In this document: positions 54,447-64,000 of the stretch, piece by piece | Layout of the letters: each line of letters opens with the position of its first letter | Position numbering within the stretch: the first letter of the stretch is position 1 | DNA from: Actinomycetospora sp. NBRC 106378 | Lineage (GTDB): Bacteria > Actinomycetota > Actinomycetes > Mycobacteriales > Pseudonocardiaceae | Reading direction: 5' to 3' | Assembly: GCF_030269685.1 (NCBI RefSeq) | Contig: NZ_BSTT01000010.1 | Span: 124,001-188,000 of the forward strand | Length of the DNA: 64,000 nucleotides | Made by a program: the position numbers and the translations under genes | The notes under the pieces: model-generated | Told to the model about the DNA's origin: nothing | The model's input: the letters and a program-made list of their open reading frames with translations, nothing else | Database searches by the model: none

Positions 54447-55193
54447 TCACTCGAACGGACTAACGGTGTACCGCAGCAGGAGCCCGTCGTCGTGGGCGAG
54501 GGCCGAGGTCAGCCGCAACGGGAGCGGGGCGGGCAGCTCGGGACCGGCGACGATGCGACCCGGCCCCGCGCCCACCAGCTGCGGGGCGACCGACAGGCAC
54601 AGCTCGTCGACCAGCCCGGCCGCGGCGAAGGACCCGAAGAGCCCCGGGCCCCCCTCGCAGAGCACCCGGGGCAGTCCCCGGGCCGCCAGCGAGTCGAGGA
54701 CCGCGGCGGGGGAGAGGTCACCCGCGTCGAGGACCTCGGCCAGCCCGGCGTACCGCTCCCGTGCCGCCGGGGCGGCCGTCGCAGTGGTGACCACCAGCGG
54801 GGGGACCGCCGTGTCGGTGAACAGCGCCGCGTCCGGCTCGAGCGCGGGGGTCGCGGTGACCACCGCGACCGGCGGCACCGCGGCCTGCCCCCGCGCCCGC
54901 CGCCGGGCCCGGGCGGCCTCGGAGGTGCGGGCGCCGCGGTAGTCCTCCGCCCGGACCGTCCCCGAGCCCGCCAGGATCACGTCGGACAGCTCCCGGAGCA
55001 CCCCGAACAACGTCCGGTCGCCCGGGGCGTCGAGGCCGGTGGACCGGCCGTCGACGCTGACCGCGCCGTCGGCGCTCGCCGCGAAGTTCACGCGGACGAA
55101 CGGCCGCGGGCCCGCCGGGTGGGCGTAGAGCTCCGTGAGGGCCGCCCGGTCGAGCTCGCCCGCCGGACCACCCGGGGGCCAGACGTGCCTCAC
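54447..55193 (-). CDS. RibD C-terminal-type pyrimidine reductase
   Basis: 248-residue RibD-C domain protein: RVNFAASADGAVSVDGRSTGL, VILAGSGTVRAEDYRGAR, PRVLCEGGPGLFGSFAAAGLVDELCLSVAPQLVGAG. The NADPH-binding and substrate elements of the riboflavin-pathway reductase are present, but stand-alone actinobacterial copies of this kind are often not in riboflavin operons, and their substrate is unclear. GTG start overlaps the DUF3072 stop (GTGA), so it is coupled to it. Confidence 0.85.
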   Translation of the reverse strand: MRHVWPPGGPAGELDRAALTELYAHPAGPRPFVRVNFAASADGAVSVDGRSTGLDAPGDRTLFGVLRELSDVILAGSGTVRAEDYRGARTSEAARARRRARGQAAVPPVAVVTATPALEPDAALFTDTAVPPLVVTTATAAPAARERYAGLAEVLDAGDLSPAAVLDSLAARGLPRVLCEGGPGLFGSFAAAGLVDELCLSVAPQLVGAGPGRIVAGPELPAPLPLRLTSALAHDDGLLLRYTVSPFE

Positions 55194-55681
55194 TCCTGCG
55201 TGCGCTTCTGCAGGTCGTCGATCGCGCGGGAGGCCTGGGACTTGGTGAGGTCGGCCGGCGGCTCCTCCCCGGCCCGCTGGGCGAGGGTCTCGAGGTAGCT
55301 GGCCTGCGGGCCGGTCATCGGCTCGTCCCCGGTGACCCACTCGCCGGTCGGCCGCTCCTGCCGGTTCGAGTCGGCCGAGCCCTGCAGCCGCTCGATCTCG
55401 TCGGAGGCCTGGGCCTTCGTGAGGTCGGTGGGGGGCTCCTCGCCGGCCTGCTGGGCGAGGGTCTCGAGGTAGCTGGCCTGCGGGCCGGTCATCGGCTCGT
55501 CCCCGGTGACCCAGTTCGCCGGATCCTTCTCCGCGGCGGAGCCCTCGCCCTGCTGCTTCACCTCGTGCGGATCCGGTGCGCCGGACCCCGTGCTCCCGGA
55601 CGTGACGGGCGTGTGACGGGAGGGGTCTTGGCCGGACGGCGTGTCGCCCGGCAGACTGTCCCGCGTGTCGGTCTCGCTCAT
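55190..55681 (-). CDS. Protein with two DUF3072 repeats
   Basis: 163 residues. A polar, disordered-looking N-terminus precedes two near-identical DUF3072 units of 58-residue period, each with WVTGDEPMTGPQASYLETLA, EEPP and LTKxQAS. Each repeat should form a small helical bundle. The two DNA copies (about 55200-55349 and 55374-55523) are also nearly identical, so the duplication is recent. Function unknown. ATG preceded by GGGAG. Confidence 0.85.
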   Translation of the reverse strand: MSETDTRDSLPGDTPSGQDPSRHTPVTSGSTGSGAPDPHEVKQQGEGSAAEKDPANWVTGDEPMTGPQASYLETLAQQAGEEPPTDLTKAQASDEIERLQGSADSNRQERPTGEWVTGDEPMTGPQASYLETLAQRAGEEPPADLTKSQASRAIDDLQKRTQE

Positions 55682-56226
55682 GATGGCTCCCGAGGTCTCG
55701 GCCGTCGTGCGGCGTGGTCGGCTGGTGACGGGCGACGACCGGACCGCGGGTCGGCACAGACCCGCCGCGCGGTCGAACACCCGTTCGACACGGTAACGGC
55801 ATACCCCGACACCGGGGCCCCGATACCCGACGGACCCCGCAGATCGGGCTGCGGCACACACCGTCGGACGACCGGGACCGGCCTCCCGCCGCGGTGATCC
55901 CGCGCGGTGTGCCGGACGCCGTGCCACCACCACGCGCCGCACCGTCCGTGACAGCGTCGTCACGACCCGGTGCCGCGGAGGCGACCGGAACGTTGCCCGA
56001 ACGTGGCGATCAGCACGATTCGAATGGGTCTCCGATGCGTGCACTCGGCGTACTCCACCGTTAACGTCAGGTTGCTTCGGCCACCACACGGCCACGACGT
56101 CCGGCGCGGGCCGCACGGGCGCACGAGGGCCGCCGGAGCCGGCCCGACCCCTCCGACCTCCGCCCGCACCCCGGGCGGCACACGCGTGCCGCCCGCCGAA
56201 CCGCGCCCGGGAACCCCCGGAGCCAC
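55682..56226. other. Non-coding region before gltB
   Basis: 545 bases between the divergent DUF3072 gene and gltB. It should hold both promoters, but I see no convincing -35/-10 pair, riboswitch or GlnR box. The only short symmetrical element I noted is ATTCGAAT at 56018-56025. No protein-like open frame. Confidence 0.6.
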
Positions 56227-59200
56227 ATGCTCCGTACCCGGATCACCTCCGACCACCACACGACGACGACGGGAGGGCACGAGGCCGTGACCATCACCTC
56301 CGGGGCTGCCGCCGACGGCACCGCCGCCACCACGACCCCTGCCACCACCCCTGCCGCGGGCGCACCCGCGGCCCAGGGGCTCTACGACCCGGCCCACGAG
56401 CACGACGCGTGCGGGGTCTCCTTCGTCGCCGACATCGCCGGTCGTCGGGACCACGGCATCGTCGCCAAGGGGCTGACGGCGCTGATCAACCTGGAGCACC
56501 GCGGGGCGCGTGGCGCCGAGCACGCCACCGGTGACGGCGCGGGCATCCTCATCCAGCTCCCGGACGGGCTCTACCGCCCGGTGCTCGCCGAGCAGGGCGT
56601 CACCCTGCCTGAGGCCGGCCGGTACGCCGCCGGGACGGCCTTCCTGCCCGCGGACCCGGAGCAGGTCGCCGCGGCCGTCGCGATCGTCGAGCGGATCGCC
56701 GCCGAGGAGGGCGTCGACGTCCTCGCCTGGCGCGACCTGCCGGTCGACCCCGACGGAGCGGGCATCGGCCCGACCGCCCGTGAGGTCATGCCGACCTTCC
56801 GCCAGCTCTTCATCGGACTGCCGGCCGACGTCGACGCCGTCGTCGACACCCCCAATGCGGGCGACGACGAGGCCGGGATCGAGCTGACGATGGAGCGCCG
56901 CGCCTTCGCGCTGCGCAAGCGCACCGAGCACGAGACCCGCGCCGCCGGGTGCGAGACCTACTTCCCGTCGCTGTCCAGCCGCACCGTCGTCTACAAGGGC
57001 ATGCTCGCCGAGGAGCAGCTCGGCCCGTTCTACGCCGACCTCACCGACGGGCGCACCACCAGCTCGATCGCCCTCGTCCACAGCCGGTTCTCGACGAACA
57101 CCTTCCCGGCCTGGGGCCTCGCGCACCCGTACCGCTACCTCGCGCACAACGGCGAGATCAACACGCTGCGCGGCAACCGCAACTGGATGCGGGCCCGCGA
57201 GTCGATGCTCTCGACCGGCGCGTTCTCGAAGTACGACATGGACCGGCTGTTCCCGATCGTCACGCCCGGGGCGAGCGACTCGGCGAGCTTCGACGAGGTG
57301 CTCGAGCTGCTGCACCTGGGCGGCCGGTCGCTGCCGCACGCGGTGCTCATGATGATCCCGGAGGCGTGGGAGAACCACACCGAGATGGACCCGGCCCGCC
57401 GGGCCTTCTACCGGTACCACTCCACGCTCATGGAGGCCTGGGACGGTCCCGCCCTCGCGGCCTTCACCGACGGCTCCGTCATCGGCGCGGTCCTCGACCG
57501 CAACGGGCTGCGCCCCGCCCGCTACTGGGTCACCGAGGACGGCCTGGTCGTCCTCGGCTCCGAGGTCGGCGTGCTCGACATCGAGCCGTCGGCGATCGTG
57601 CGCAAGGGCCGCCTCGAGCCGGGCCGCATGTTCCTCGTCGACACCGTCGGACGCCGCATCGTCGACGACGACGAGATCAAGGGGCAGCTCGCGGCGGAGC
57701 ACCCGTACGCCGAGTGGCTGCACGCCGGGATGATCGAGCTGGCCGACCTGCCGGCCCGCCACCGCGTGCCGTTCGACCACGACGTCCTGGTCCGCCGCCA
57801 GCAGACCTTCGGCTACACCGGCGAGGAGCTCACCCTGCTCCTGCGCCCCATGGCCACGGGCGGCGCCGAGGCCACCGGCTCGATGGGCAACGACGCGCCC
57901 CTCGCGGCGTTCTCCAGCCGCAGCCGGTCGCTCTACGACTACTTCACCCAGCTGTTCGCGCAGGTGACCAACCCGCCCCTGGACGCCTACCGCGAGGAGC
58001 TGGTCACCTCGCTGCAGGTCCAGCTCGGCTCCGAGACCAACCTGCTCGAGGTGTCGCCCGCGTCCTGTCGACGGGTGGTGCTGCCGCTGCCGGTGATCGA
58101 CGACGACGAGCTCGCGCAGCTCGTCGGGATCAACGACGACGGGAACCTGCCGGGCTTCGCCCCGCACGTCGTGTCCGGGCTCTACCAGGTCGGCGGCGGC
58201 GGGGAGGCCCTGCGCGGCCGGCTCGCCGAGATCCGCGCCGAGGTGTCGGCCGCGATCGCCGACGGCGCCCGCGTGATCATCCTGTCCGACCGCAACTCCG
58301 ACGCCCGGTTCGCGCCGATCCCGTCGCTGCTGCTCACCGGCGCGGTGCACCAGCACCTCGTGCGGGAGAAGACCCGCACCCGGGTCGACCTCGTCGTCGA
58401 GGCGGGCGACGTGCGCGAGACCCACCACGTGTCGCTGCTCCTGGGCTACGGCGCCTCCGCGGTCAACCCGTACCTCGCCCTGGACTCGGTCGCCGACCTC
58501 ATCGACCGCGGCGTCATCACCGGCGTCGGCGTGCCCACCGCCACCCGCAACGTCGTCGAGGCACTGGCCAAGGGCGTCCGCAAGGTCATGAGCAAGATGG
58601 GCGTCTCGACGGTGGCGTCCTACATCGGCGCCCAGATCTTCGAGGCGATCGGCCTCGGCGACGAGGTCGTCGAGGACTGCTTCACCGGCACCACCTCGCG
58701 TCTGGGCGGGATCTCCTACGACGTCCTCGCCGAGGAGGTCGCGATCCGCCACCGGGTGGCGTGGCCGGCCGACGGCGTGCACGCCGCGCACCGCGAGCTC
58801 GTGGTCGGCGGCGAGTACCAGTGGCGCCGCGAGGGCGAGCTGCACGTCTTCAACCCGCACACGGTGTTCAAGCTGCAGCACTCCACGCGCACCCAGAACT
58901 ACGACACGTTCAAGGAGTACACGGCCGCCGTCGACGAGCAGTCGAGCGCGCTGCTGACGTTGCGCGGCCTGTTCGGGTTCAAGGACGGCGAGCGCACGCC
59001 GGTGCCGATCGAGGAGGTCGAGCCGGTCTCCGCGATCGTCCGACGGTTCAACACCGGGGCCATCTCCTACGGGTCGATCTCGCAGGAGATGCACGAGGTC
59101 CTCGCCATCGCGATGAACCGTCTCGGCGGGCGCTCGAACACCGGCGAGGGCGGCGAGGACCCGTCGCGGTTCACCCGCGACGCGAGCGGCGACTCCCGCC

Positions 59201-60963
59201 GCTCCGCGGTCAAGCAGGTGGCCTCCGGGCGCTTCGGCGTGACCAGCGAGTACCTGGTCAACGCCGACGACATCCAGATCAAGATCGCGCAGGGTGCCAA
59301 GCCCGGCGAGGGCGGGCAGCTGCCCGGCCACAAGGTCTACCCCTGGATCGCGAAGACCCGGTTCTCGACGCCGGGCGTGGGCCTGATCAGCCCGCCGCCG
59401 CACCACGACATCTACTCGATCGAGGACATCGCCCAGCTCATCCACGACCTGAAGAACGCCAACCCGGCGGCGCGGGTCCACGTGAAGCTGGTCAGCCAGG
59501 TCGGGGTCGGCACCGTCGCGGCGGGTGTGTCGAAGGCCAAGGCCGACGTCGTGCTCATCTCCGGGCACGACGGCGGCACGGGCGCCTCGCCGCTGTCGTC
59601 GATCAAGCACGCGGGCGGTCCCTGGGAGCTCGGCCTGGCCGAGACCCAGCAGACGCTGCTGCTCAACGGCCTGCGCGACCGGATCGTCGTGCAGACCGAC
59701 GGGCAGCTGAAGACCGGCCGCGACGTCATGATCGCCGCGCTGCTCGGGGCCGAGGAGTACGGCTTCGCGACGGCGCCGCTGGTGGTCTCGGGCTGCATCA
59801 TGATGCGGGTCTGCCACCTCGACACCTGCCCGGTCGGCGTCGCGACGCAGAACCCGAAGCTGCGCGCGAAGTTCGACGGCAAGGCCGACTACGTCGTCGC
59901 GTTCATGGAGTTCATCGCCCAGGAGGTGCGCGAGCACCTCGCGGCGCTCGGCTTCCGGTCGCTCGAGGAGGCGATCGGGCACACCGAGGTGCTCGACACC
60001 CGGGCGGCGGAGTCGCACTGGAAGGCCGAGGGCCTCGACCTCGCGCCGATCCTGCACCGGCCCGAGCTCCGCGGGTCGTTCGCCGAGCAGACCCTGTTCT
60101 GCTCGAAGCAGCAGGACCACGGCCTGGAGAAGGCGCTCGACCACACCCTGATCCAGCTCGCCGAGGGCGCGCTGGCCGACGGGTCGCCGGTGCGTCTCGA
60201 GCTGCCCGTGCGCAACGTCAACCGCACCGTCGGCACGATGCTCGGCAGCGAGGTGACGAAGCGCTGGGGCGGCCGGGGACTGCCGGACGACACCATCGAC
60301 GTCACCTTCACCGGCTCGGGCGGGCAGTCGTTCGGCGCGTTCCTGCCGCGCGGGGTGACCCTGCGCCTGGTGGGCGACACGAACGACTTCTGCGGCAAGG
60401 GCCTCTCCGGCGGGCGCATCAGCGTGCGGCCCCACCCGGACGCCCCGCTGGTCGCCGAGGACAACATCGTCGCCGGCAACGTCATCGCCTACGGCGCCAC
60501 CGAGGGCGAGATCTTCCTGCGCGGGAAGGTCGGCGAGCGCTTCTGCGTCCGCAACTCCGGGGCGCACGCGGTCGTCGAGGGCGTGGGCGACCACGGCTGC
60601 GAGTACATGACCGGCGGCCGCGCGGTGATCCTCGGGCCGATCGGGCGCAACTTCGCAGCCGGCATGTCCGGGGGCGTGGCCTACGTGCTCGACCTGCCCG
60701 AGCAGCGGGTCAACCACCAGATGGTGGAGCTGGAGGTGCCGAGCGCCTCCGACCTCGAGGAGCTCCGCGCGCTCGTCGAGAAGCACTACGCGGCGACCGA
60801 CTCCGCCGTCGCGCACGGGCTGCTCACCGACTGGGAGACCGCCGCCGTGCGGTTCACCAAGGTCATGCCCGTGGACTTCAAGCGGGTCCTGGAAGCGACC
60901 GCCGACGCCGAGCGCGACGGTCGTGACGTGAACGACGCGATCATGGAGGCCGCTCGTGGCTGA
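56227..60963 (+). CDS. gltB: Glutamate synthase, large subunit
   Basis: 1578 residues. N-terminal glutamine amidotransferase domain with catalytic Cys62 in [10 protein letters not shown], so residues 1-61 are a removable propeptide. The central domain is followed by the FMN/[3Fe-4S] synthase domain ([47 protein letters not shown] with the three cluster cysteines) and the C-terminal GltB beta-helix domain. Forms glutamate from 2-oxoglutarate and glutamine amide nitrogen. ATG 56227 has GGAG upstream; GTG 56287 with GGAGGG is an alternative that shortens the propeptide. Confidence 0.97.
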   Translation: MLRTRITSDHHTTTTGGHEAVTITSGAAADGTAATTTPATTPAAGAPAAQGLYDPAHEHDACGVSFVADIAGRRDHGIVAKGLTALINLEHRGARGAEHATGDGAGILIQLPDGLYRPVLAEQGVTLPEAGRYAAGTAFLPADPEQVAAAVAIVERIAAEEGVDVLAWRDLPVDPDGAGIGPTAREVMPTFRQLFIGLPADVDAVVDTPNAGDDEAGIELTMERRAFALRKRTEHETRAAGCETYFPSLSSRTVVYKGMLAEEQLGPFYADLTDGRTTSSIALVHSRFSTNTFPAWGLAHPYRYLAHNGEINTLRGNRNWMRARESMLSTGAFSKYDMDRLFPIVTPGASDSASFDEVLELLHLGGRSLPHAVLMMIPEAWENHTEMDPARRAFYRYHSTLMEAWDGPALAAFTDGSVIGAVLDRNGLRPARYWVTEDGLVVLGSEVGVLDIEPSAIVRKGRLEPGRMFLVDTVGRRIVDDDEIKGQLAAEHPYAEWLHAGMIELADLPARHRVPFDHDVLVRRQQTFGYTGEELTLLLRPMATGGAEATGSMGNDAPLAAFSSRSRSLYDYFTQLFAQVTNPPLDAYREELVTSLQVQLGSETNLLEVSPASCRRVVLPLPVIDDDELAQLVGINDDGNLPGFAPHVVSGLYQVGGGGEALRGRLAEIRAEVSAAIADGARVIILSDRNSDARFAPIPSLLLTGAVHQHLVREKTRTRVDLVVEAGDVRETHHVSLLLGYGASAVNPYLALDSVADLIDRGVITGVGVPTATRNVVEALAKGVRKVMSKMGVSTVASYIGAQIFEAIGLGDEVVEDCFTGTTSRLGGISYDVLAEEVAIRHRVAWPADGVHAAHRELVVGGEYQWRREGELHVFNPHTVFKLQHSTRTQNYDTFKEYTAAVDEQSSALLTLRGLFGFKDGERTPVPIEEVEPVSAIVRRFNTGAISYGSISQEMHEVLAIAMNRLGGRSNTGEGGEDPSRFTRDASGDSRRSAVKQVASGRFGVTSEYLVNADDIQIKIAQGAKPGEGGQLPGHKVYPWIAKTRFSTPGVGLISPPPHHDIYSIEDIAQLIHDLKNANPAARVHVKLVSQVGVGTVAAGVSKAKADVVLISGHDGGTGASPLSSIKHAGGPWELGLAETQQTLLLNGLRDRIVVQTDGQLKTGRDVMIAALLGAEEYGFATAPLVVSGCIMMRVCHLDTCPVGVATQNPKLRAKFDGKADYVVAFMEFIAQEVREHLAALGFRSLEEAIGHTEVLDTRAAESHWKAEGLDLAPILHRPELRGSFAEQTLFCSKQQDHGLEKALDHTLIQLAEGALADGSPVRLELPVRNVNRTVGTMLGSEVTKRWGGRGLPDDTIDVTFTGSGGQSFGAFLPRGVTLRLVGDTNDFCGKGLSGGRISVRPHPDAPLVAEDNIVAGNVIAYGATEGEIFLRGKVGERFCVRNSGAHAVVEGVGDHGCEYMTGGRAVILGPIGRNFAAGMSGGVAYVLDLPEQRVNHQMVELEVPSASDLEELRALVEKHYAATDSAVAHGLLTDWETAAVRFTKVMPVDFKRVLEATADAERDGRDVNDAIMEAARG

Positions 60964-62419
60964 CCCCCGCGGATTCCTCTCGACCGGCCGCGAACTGCCG
61001 CGCCGCCGGCCCGTCGACCTGCGCCTCAAGGACTGGCACGAGGTCTACGAGGAGCTCAACGAGACGACCCTGAAGAAGCAGGCCGGGCGCTGCATGGACT
61101 GCGGCATCCCGTTCTGCCACCAGGGCTGCCCGCTCGGGAACATGATCCCGGAGTGGAACGACCTGGTCTGGCGCGACGACTGGTCGGAGGCCATCGAGCG
61201 CCTGCACGCCACGAACAACTTCCCGGAGTTCACCGGGACGCTGTGCCCCGCACCCTGCGAGGCGGCGTGCGTGCTCGGCATCAACAACGACCCGGTCACC
61301 ATCAAGCAGGTCGAGATCGAGATCATCGACCGTGCCTGGGAGGAGGGCTGGGTCCGGCCGGAGGTCCCGACGACGAAGACCGGGTTCTCGGTCGCCGTCA
61401 TCGGCTCCGGGCCGTCGGGCCTCGCCACCGCCCAGCAGCTCACGCGTGCCGGGCACGACGTGACGGTCTACGAGAAGGCCGACCGCATCGGTGGCCTGCT
61501 CCGCTACGGCATCCCCGAGTTCAAGATGGAGAAGCGGCGCCTCGACCGCCGGCTCGGGCAGATGGCCGCCGAGGGCACGCACTTCGTGGCCGGGGTCGAG
61601 GTCGGCGGGTCCGGCCCGCACGACATCACGGTCGCGGAGCTGCAGGAGCGCTTCGACGCGATCGTGCTCGCCGTCGGCGCCACCGCGTGGCGCGACCTGC
61701 CGATCCCGGGCCGGGACAACCGGGGCGTGCACCAGGCGATGGAGTACCTGCCGCCGTCGAACCGGGTGCAGCAGGGCGACTACTCGCGCTCGGACATCGA
61801 CGCCGAGGGCAAGCACGTCGTCGTGATCGGCGGCGGCGACACCGGCGCGGACTGCGTCGGCACCGCCCACCGCCAGGGCGCCGCGTCGGTGACCCAGCTC
61901 GAGATCATGCCGATCCCGCCGTCGGAGCGGCCCGCCACGAACCCGTGGCCGACCTACCCGGCGGTCTTCCGGGTGTCCTCGGCCCACGAGGAGGGCGGCG
62001 AGCGCCTGTTCTCGGTGAACACCGAGGAGTTCCTCGGCGACGAGCACGGGAACCTGCGCGCGCTGCGGCTCGTCGACGTGGCGCGGGTCGAGGGGAAGTT
62101 CCAGCCCGTGGAGGGCTCGGAGCGCGAGATCCCGGCCGACCTGGTGTTCCTCGCGATGGGCTTCCTCGGCCCGCAGCGCGAGGGCCTGGTCGAGGCGCTC
62201 GGCGTCGAGCTCGACGAGCGCGGCAACGTCAAGCGGGACGCGTCCTACGAGACGTCGGTGCCGAACGTGTTCGTGGCCGGCGACGCCGGTCGGGGGCAGT
62301 CGCTGATCGTGTGGGCGATCGCCGAGGGCCGCTCGGCCGCCCGCGGTGTCGACGAGAAGCTGACCGGCCGCACGGTCCTGCCGCGTCCGATCAACCCGGG
62401 GGACCGGGCGTTCGCCTGA
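60956..62419 (+). CDS. gltD: Glutamate synthase, small subunit
   Basis: 487-residue flavoprotein that passes electrons from NADPH to GltB. Seen: N-terminal Fe-S cysteines ([16 protein letters not shown] and [14 protein letters not shown]), FAD motif [26 protein letters not shown] motif [17 protein letters not shown] and a C-terminal [25 protein letters not shown] start overlapping the end of gltB by 8 bases, so the subunits are made together. Confidence 0.97.
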   Translation: MADPRGFLSTGRELPRRRPVDLRLKDWHEVYEELNETTLKKQAGRCMDCGIPFCHQGCPLGNMIPEWNDLVWRDDWSEAIERLHATNNFPEFTGTLCPAPCEAACVLGINNDPVTIKQVEIEIIDRAWEEGWVRPEVPTTKTGFSVAVIGSGPSGLATAQQLTRAGHDVTVYEKADRIGGLLRYGIPEFKMEKRRLDRRLGQMAAEGTHFVAGVEVGGSGPHDITVAELQERFDAIVLAVGATAWRDLPIPGRDNRGVHQAMEYLPPSNRVQQGDYSRSDIDAEGKHVVVIGGGDTGADCVGTAHRQGAASVTQLEIMPIPPSERPATNPWPTYPAVFRVSSAHEEGGERLFSVNTEEFLGDEHGNLRALRLVDVARVEGKFQPVEGSEREIPADLVFLAMGFLGPQREGLVEALGVELDERGNVKRDASYETSVPNVFVAGDAGRGQSLIVWAIAEGRSAARGVDEKLTGRTVLPRPINPGDRAFA

Positions 62420-62439
62420 CCGGCCCAGCTCTTCCCTGA

Positions 62440-62486
62440 ACGAACGGCACTCTCGCGCCCATAGATGCTGCGAGAGTGCCGTTCGT
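62440..62486. terminator. Long perfect hairpin after gltD
   Basis: A 17-bp perfect inverted repeat: left arm 62440-62456 and right arm 62470-62486 (GCGAGAGTGCCGTTCGT), loop of 13 bases GCCCATAGATGCT. It begins 20 bases after the gltD stop and ends 12 bases before the stop of the convergent next gene, so it could end transcription both ways. There is no T-tract. A stem this long and exact may be a mobile palindromic repeat rather than a plain terminator. Confidence 0.75.
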
Positions 62487-62498
62487 GCGTTCCAGGGG

Positions 62499-62834
62499 TT
62501 AGGCCGAACGGCTCACCAGCGGCGCGGTGTTGATCGCGGGCACGGTGACCTGCAGCCGGTGCGAGGTGACCTGCCAGAAGCGGCGGGTGGGGTCGACGGT
62601 GCGCCACGCCTCGGCCGCGTCGTGCACCTCCTCGTGGGCCAGCCCGTCGGGCGGCACCACCGCGGCGCCCGCGCGGAACCCGAACCGGCGGCGGGGGACG
62701 GCCGTGGGGGCCACGCCGACGGCGGCCGCCAGGGCGGCCCAGGCGTCCACGGCGCTGCCGTGCACGCTCACCGTCGTCGGGCCGACCCCGTCCCCGAGCA
62801 GGACGGTGTAGGCGCTGACCGCGTCGTACGTCAC
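62499..62834 (-). CDS. Hypothetical protein
   Basis: 111 residues, globular-looking, begins VTYDAVSAYTVLLGDGVGPTTVSVHGS and ends INTAPLVSRSA. No family recognised. The GTG start has GGAGGAGG 5 bases upstream; an in-frame ATG at 62912 is less well placed. It converges on gltD across the hairpin. Confidence 0.65.
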   Translation of the reverse strand: MTYDAVSAYTVLLGDGVGPTTVSVHGSAVDAWAALAAAVGVAPTAVPRRRFGFRAGAAVVPPDGLAHEEVHDAAEAWRTVDPTRRFWQVTSHRLQVTVPAINTAPLVSRSA

Positions 62835-63005
62835 GGATTCCTCCTCCTGCCCCCGAGGTGGGAGCGGCCTGTCCAGCACAACGGCACGGCGCCCCCGCGG
62901 GCCAGCCGACACGCAGGTACCCGCGCCGGACTGAACCGATCCCGCGTCCGGCGGTCCACTCCACCGGACGTCACTCGACCGGCCGTACCGCCGGGCGAGG
63001 AGCGC

Positions 63006-63770
63006 CTACTGCGCCTCGCAGCGCAGCAGGACGATCACCACGTCCCGGGAGTCGAGCAGCCCGCCGAGGACGGCCGTCTGCTCCTGCGCCTGGTGCCACG
63101 CCGGGTCGTCGGCGTGCCGGTCGGCCAGGAACGACTCGACGGCGTCGGCCCGGCGCGTCCACGCCGGGGGCGCGTCGGGCAGCGTCGAGGCCTCGACCCG
63201 GTCGTGCACCCGGAACCCGGTGGCGGCGAGGTCGCGGTGCAGGTCCACGTCGGTGGGGAAGGAGTTGGACTCGAGCTCCGCGGCGCGTTCCCCACGGGCG
63301 ACGAGCACGAGCAGGCCGAGCCGGCCACCGGGACGCAGCACGCGGTGCAGCTCGGTGAGCACCGCCCGCTTGTCGGGCACCGTGTCGAGCACGCCGAGGG
63401 CCCACGCGGCGTCGACGGACGCGTCGGCCAGCGGGAGCTCCTCGGTCCAGGCGGCCACCGCGGGGTGGCCGAAGAGCCGGACCGACGCCGTCGCGGCGTG
63501 CACCATCGGCTCGGCGAGGACGACGGGCCCCCGCCAGCGCCAGGAGTACTCGGTGACCAGCCACGCCGTCGGGCCGCCCAGCCCGGCACCGGCGTCGAGG
63601 AAGCGGTCGCCGTCGCTCAGCTCGAGGCCGTCGGCCAGCCACGCGAGGTCGGCGGGCCGCCCGGACCCGCGGCACGCGGCCGGGATCGCGACGTCCGCGC
63701 CGAGCTCGGCCACCGCCTCCTCGGTCCACGCCGCCACGGTGTCGAACTCGACCTCGAGAGCCTCCTGCAC
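63006..63770 (-). CDS. Class I SAM-dependent methyltransferase
   Basis: 254 residues. The SAM motif FLDAGAGLGGPTAWL and a DASVDAAWALGVLDTVPDKRAVLTELHRVLRPGGRLGL region mark a UbiE/CoQ5-like small-molecule methyltransferase. The acceptor is unknown. GTG 63770 follows GAGGGG, 11 bases after the stop of the upstream probable MetF-like gene; close spacing suggests one operon. Confidence 0.82.
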   Translation of the reverse strand: MQEALEVEFDTVAAWTEEAVAELGADVAIPAACRGSGRPADLAWLADGLELSDGDRFLDAGAGLGGPTAWLVTEYSWRWRGPVVLAEPMVHAATASVRLFGHPAVAAWTEELPLADASVDAAWALGVLDTVPDKRAVLTELHRVLRPGGRLGLLVLVARGERAAELESNSFPTDVDLHRDLAATGFRVHDRVEASTLPDAPPAWTRRADAVESFLADRHADDPAWHQAQEQTAVLGGLLDSRDVVIVLLRCEAQ

Positions 63771-63781
63771 CCCACGCCCCC

Positions 63782-64000
63782 TCACCCCGGGCGGAGGGCC
63801 TCGCTCTCCGCCCGGTGGGCCGCGCGCACGCGCCGACCCACCTCGGCCTTCAGATCGGCCGCTGGTACCCACCCCTCGCTCGATCCGACACCGGAGAGAT
63901 TCACCCCGACCACACCGTCGAGCGCGAGCAGCGCCCGCGCCTCCGCGACGGCCACCTCGATGCCGGCCTCGACGGGGTCGTCGGCGTCGACCACGGTCGC
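63782..64000 (-). CDS. Probable methylenetetrahydrofolate reductase C-terminus, partial
   Basis: The frame is open to the right window edge; only about 72 C-terminal residues are visible. The segment IEVAVAEARALLALDGVVGVNLSG, with a following AADLKAEVGRRVR helix, resembles the end of the TIM-barrel of mycobacterial-type methylenetetrahydrofolate reductases, which are often next to methyltransferase genes. The match is from memory of short motifs and is moderate at best. Confidence 0.4.
   Translation of the reverse strand, partial: ATVVDADDPVEAGIEVAVAEARALLALDGVVGVNLSGVGSSEGWVPAADLKAEVGRRVRAAHRAESEALRPG

Noticed and set aside
55682-56226. GlnR box before gltB
   Set aside because: No sequence with the two GTNAC-type half-sites at the right spacing.
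55960-61029. 1689-codon open frame opposite gltB
   Set aside because: Antisense shadow of a strongly conserved gene.

Overview
This window is high-GC chromosomal DNA (third codon positions almost all G or C, many GTG starts, 4-base start/stop overlaps), almost certainly from an actinobacterium and probably Pseudonocardiaceae or a close relative. Gene content supports this: HemE-HemY-HemQ of the coproporphyrin heme route, a 13E12/DUF222 HNH endonuclease with an actinobacterial LexA box, stand-alone PolD and LigC repair enzymes, a Gls24/Asp23 envelope operon and DUF3072. I saw no rRNA, tRNA, insertion sequence, integrase or CRISPR array.

Layout: 1-3.8 kb is the end of a heme operon (hemE, hemY/cgoX, hemQ, an SDR). 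From 3.8 to 11 kb come single genes: DUF2252, msrB, PolD, a PfkB-family protein without its catalytic Asp, serA and an NhaA-DsbA fusion. At 11.3-13.6 kb is a DUF222-HNH gene whose LexA box overlaps its start region and which carries a 15-bp tandem repeat. 14.2-21.9 kb is the least explained part: a tightly overlapping six-gene minus-strand operon (Zn-type dehydrogenase, degenerate PTPS/QueD-like protein, GT4 glycosyltransferase, methyltransferase, LPG-synthase-type membrane protein, histidine phosphatase), divergent from a CDP-alcohol phosphatidyltransferase fused to a sulfatase/LTA-synthase-like domain. It looks like a dedicated pathway for a glycosylated or lipid-linked product. 22-25.6 kb holds a GlcG/HbpS-like protein, glycerate kinase and a PQQ-type sugar dehydrogenase lipoprotein.

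25.7-43.9 kb is a complete methylated-amine island: glyA-soxBDAG-dmgO-cyclodeaminase, a GntR regulator, sdaA-purU, an IclR regulator, then a three-component Rieske oxygenase (oxygenase, BphA4-type reductase, Rieske ferredoxin) with an MHS-type transporter. Together they would take glycine betaine to dimethylglycine, sarcosine, glycine, serine and pyruvate, with PurU and the cyclodeaminase handling the folate-bound C1 units. Two sets of repeated operator-like sequences tie the island together: an ATATAT-centred palindrome before glyA, between gntR and sdaA, and before the transporter; and paired GTTGCG/CGCAAC half-sites before the oxygenase, reductase and ferredoxin genes.

43.9-56 kb holds assorted genes (DUF2127, TetR, quinone reductase, SDR, a secreted alpha/beta hydrolase without its nucleophile Ser, LigC) and a seven-gene Gls24/Asp23 stress operon followed by a RibD-like reductase with a DUF3072 protein. 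56-62.4 kb is gltBD, ended by a long perfect hairpin. The right edge has a small unknown gene, a methyltransferase and the 3' end of a probable methylenetetrahydrofolate reductase.
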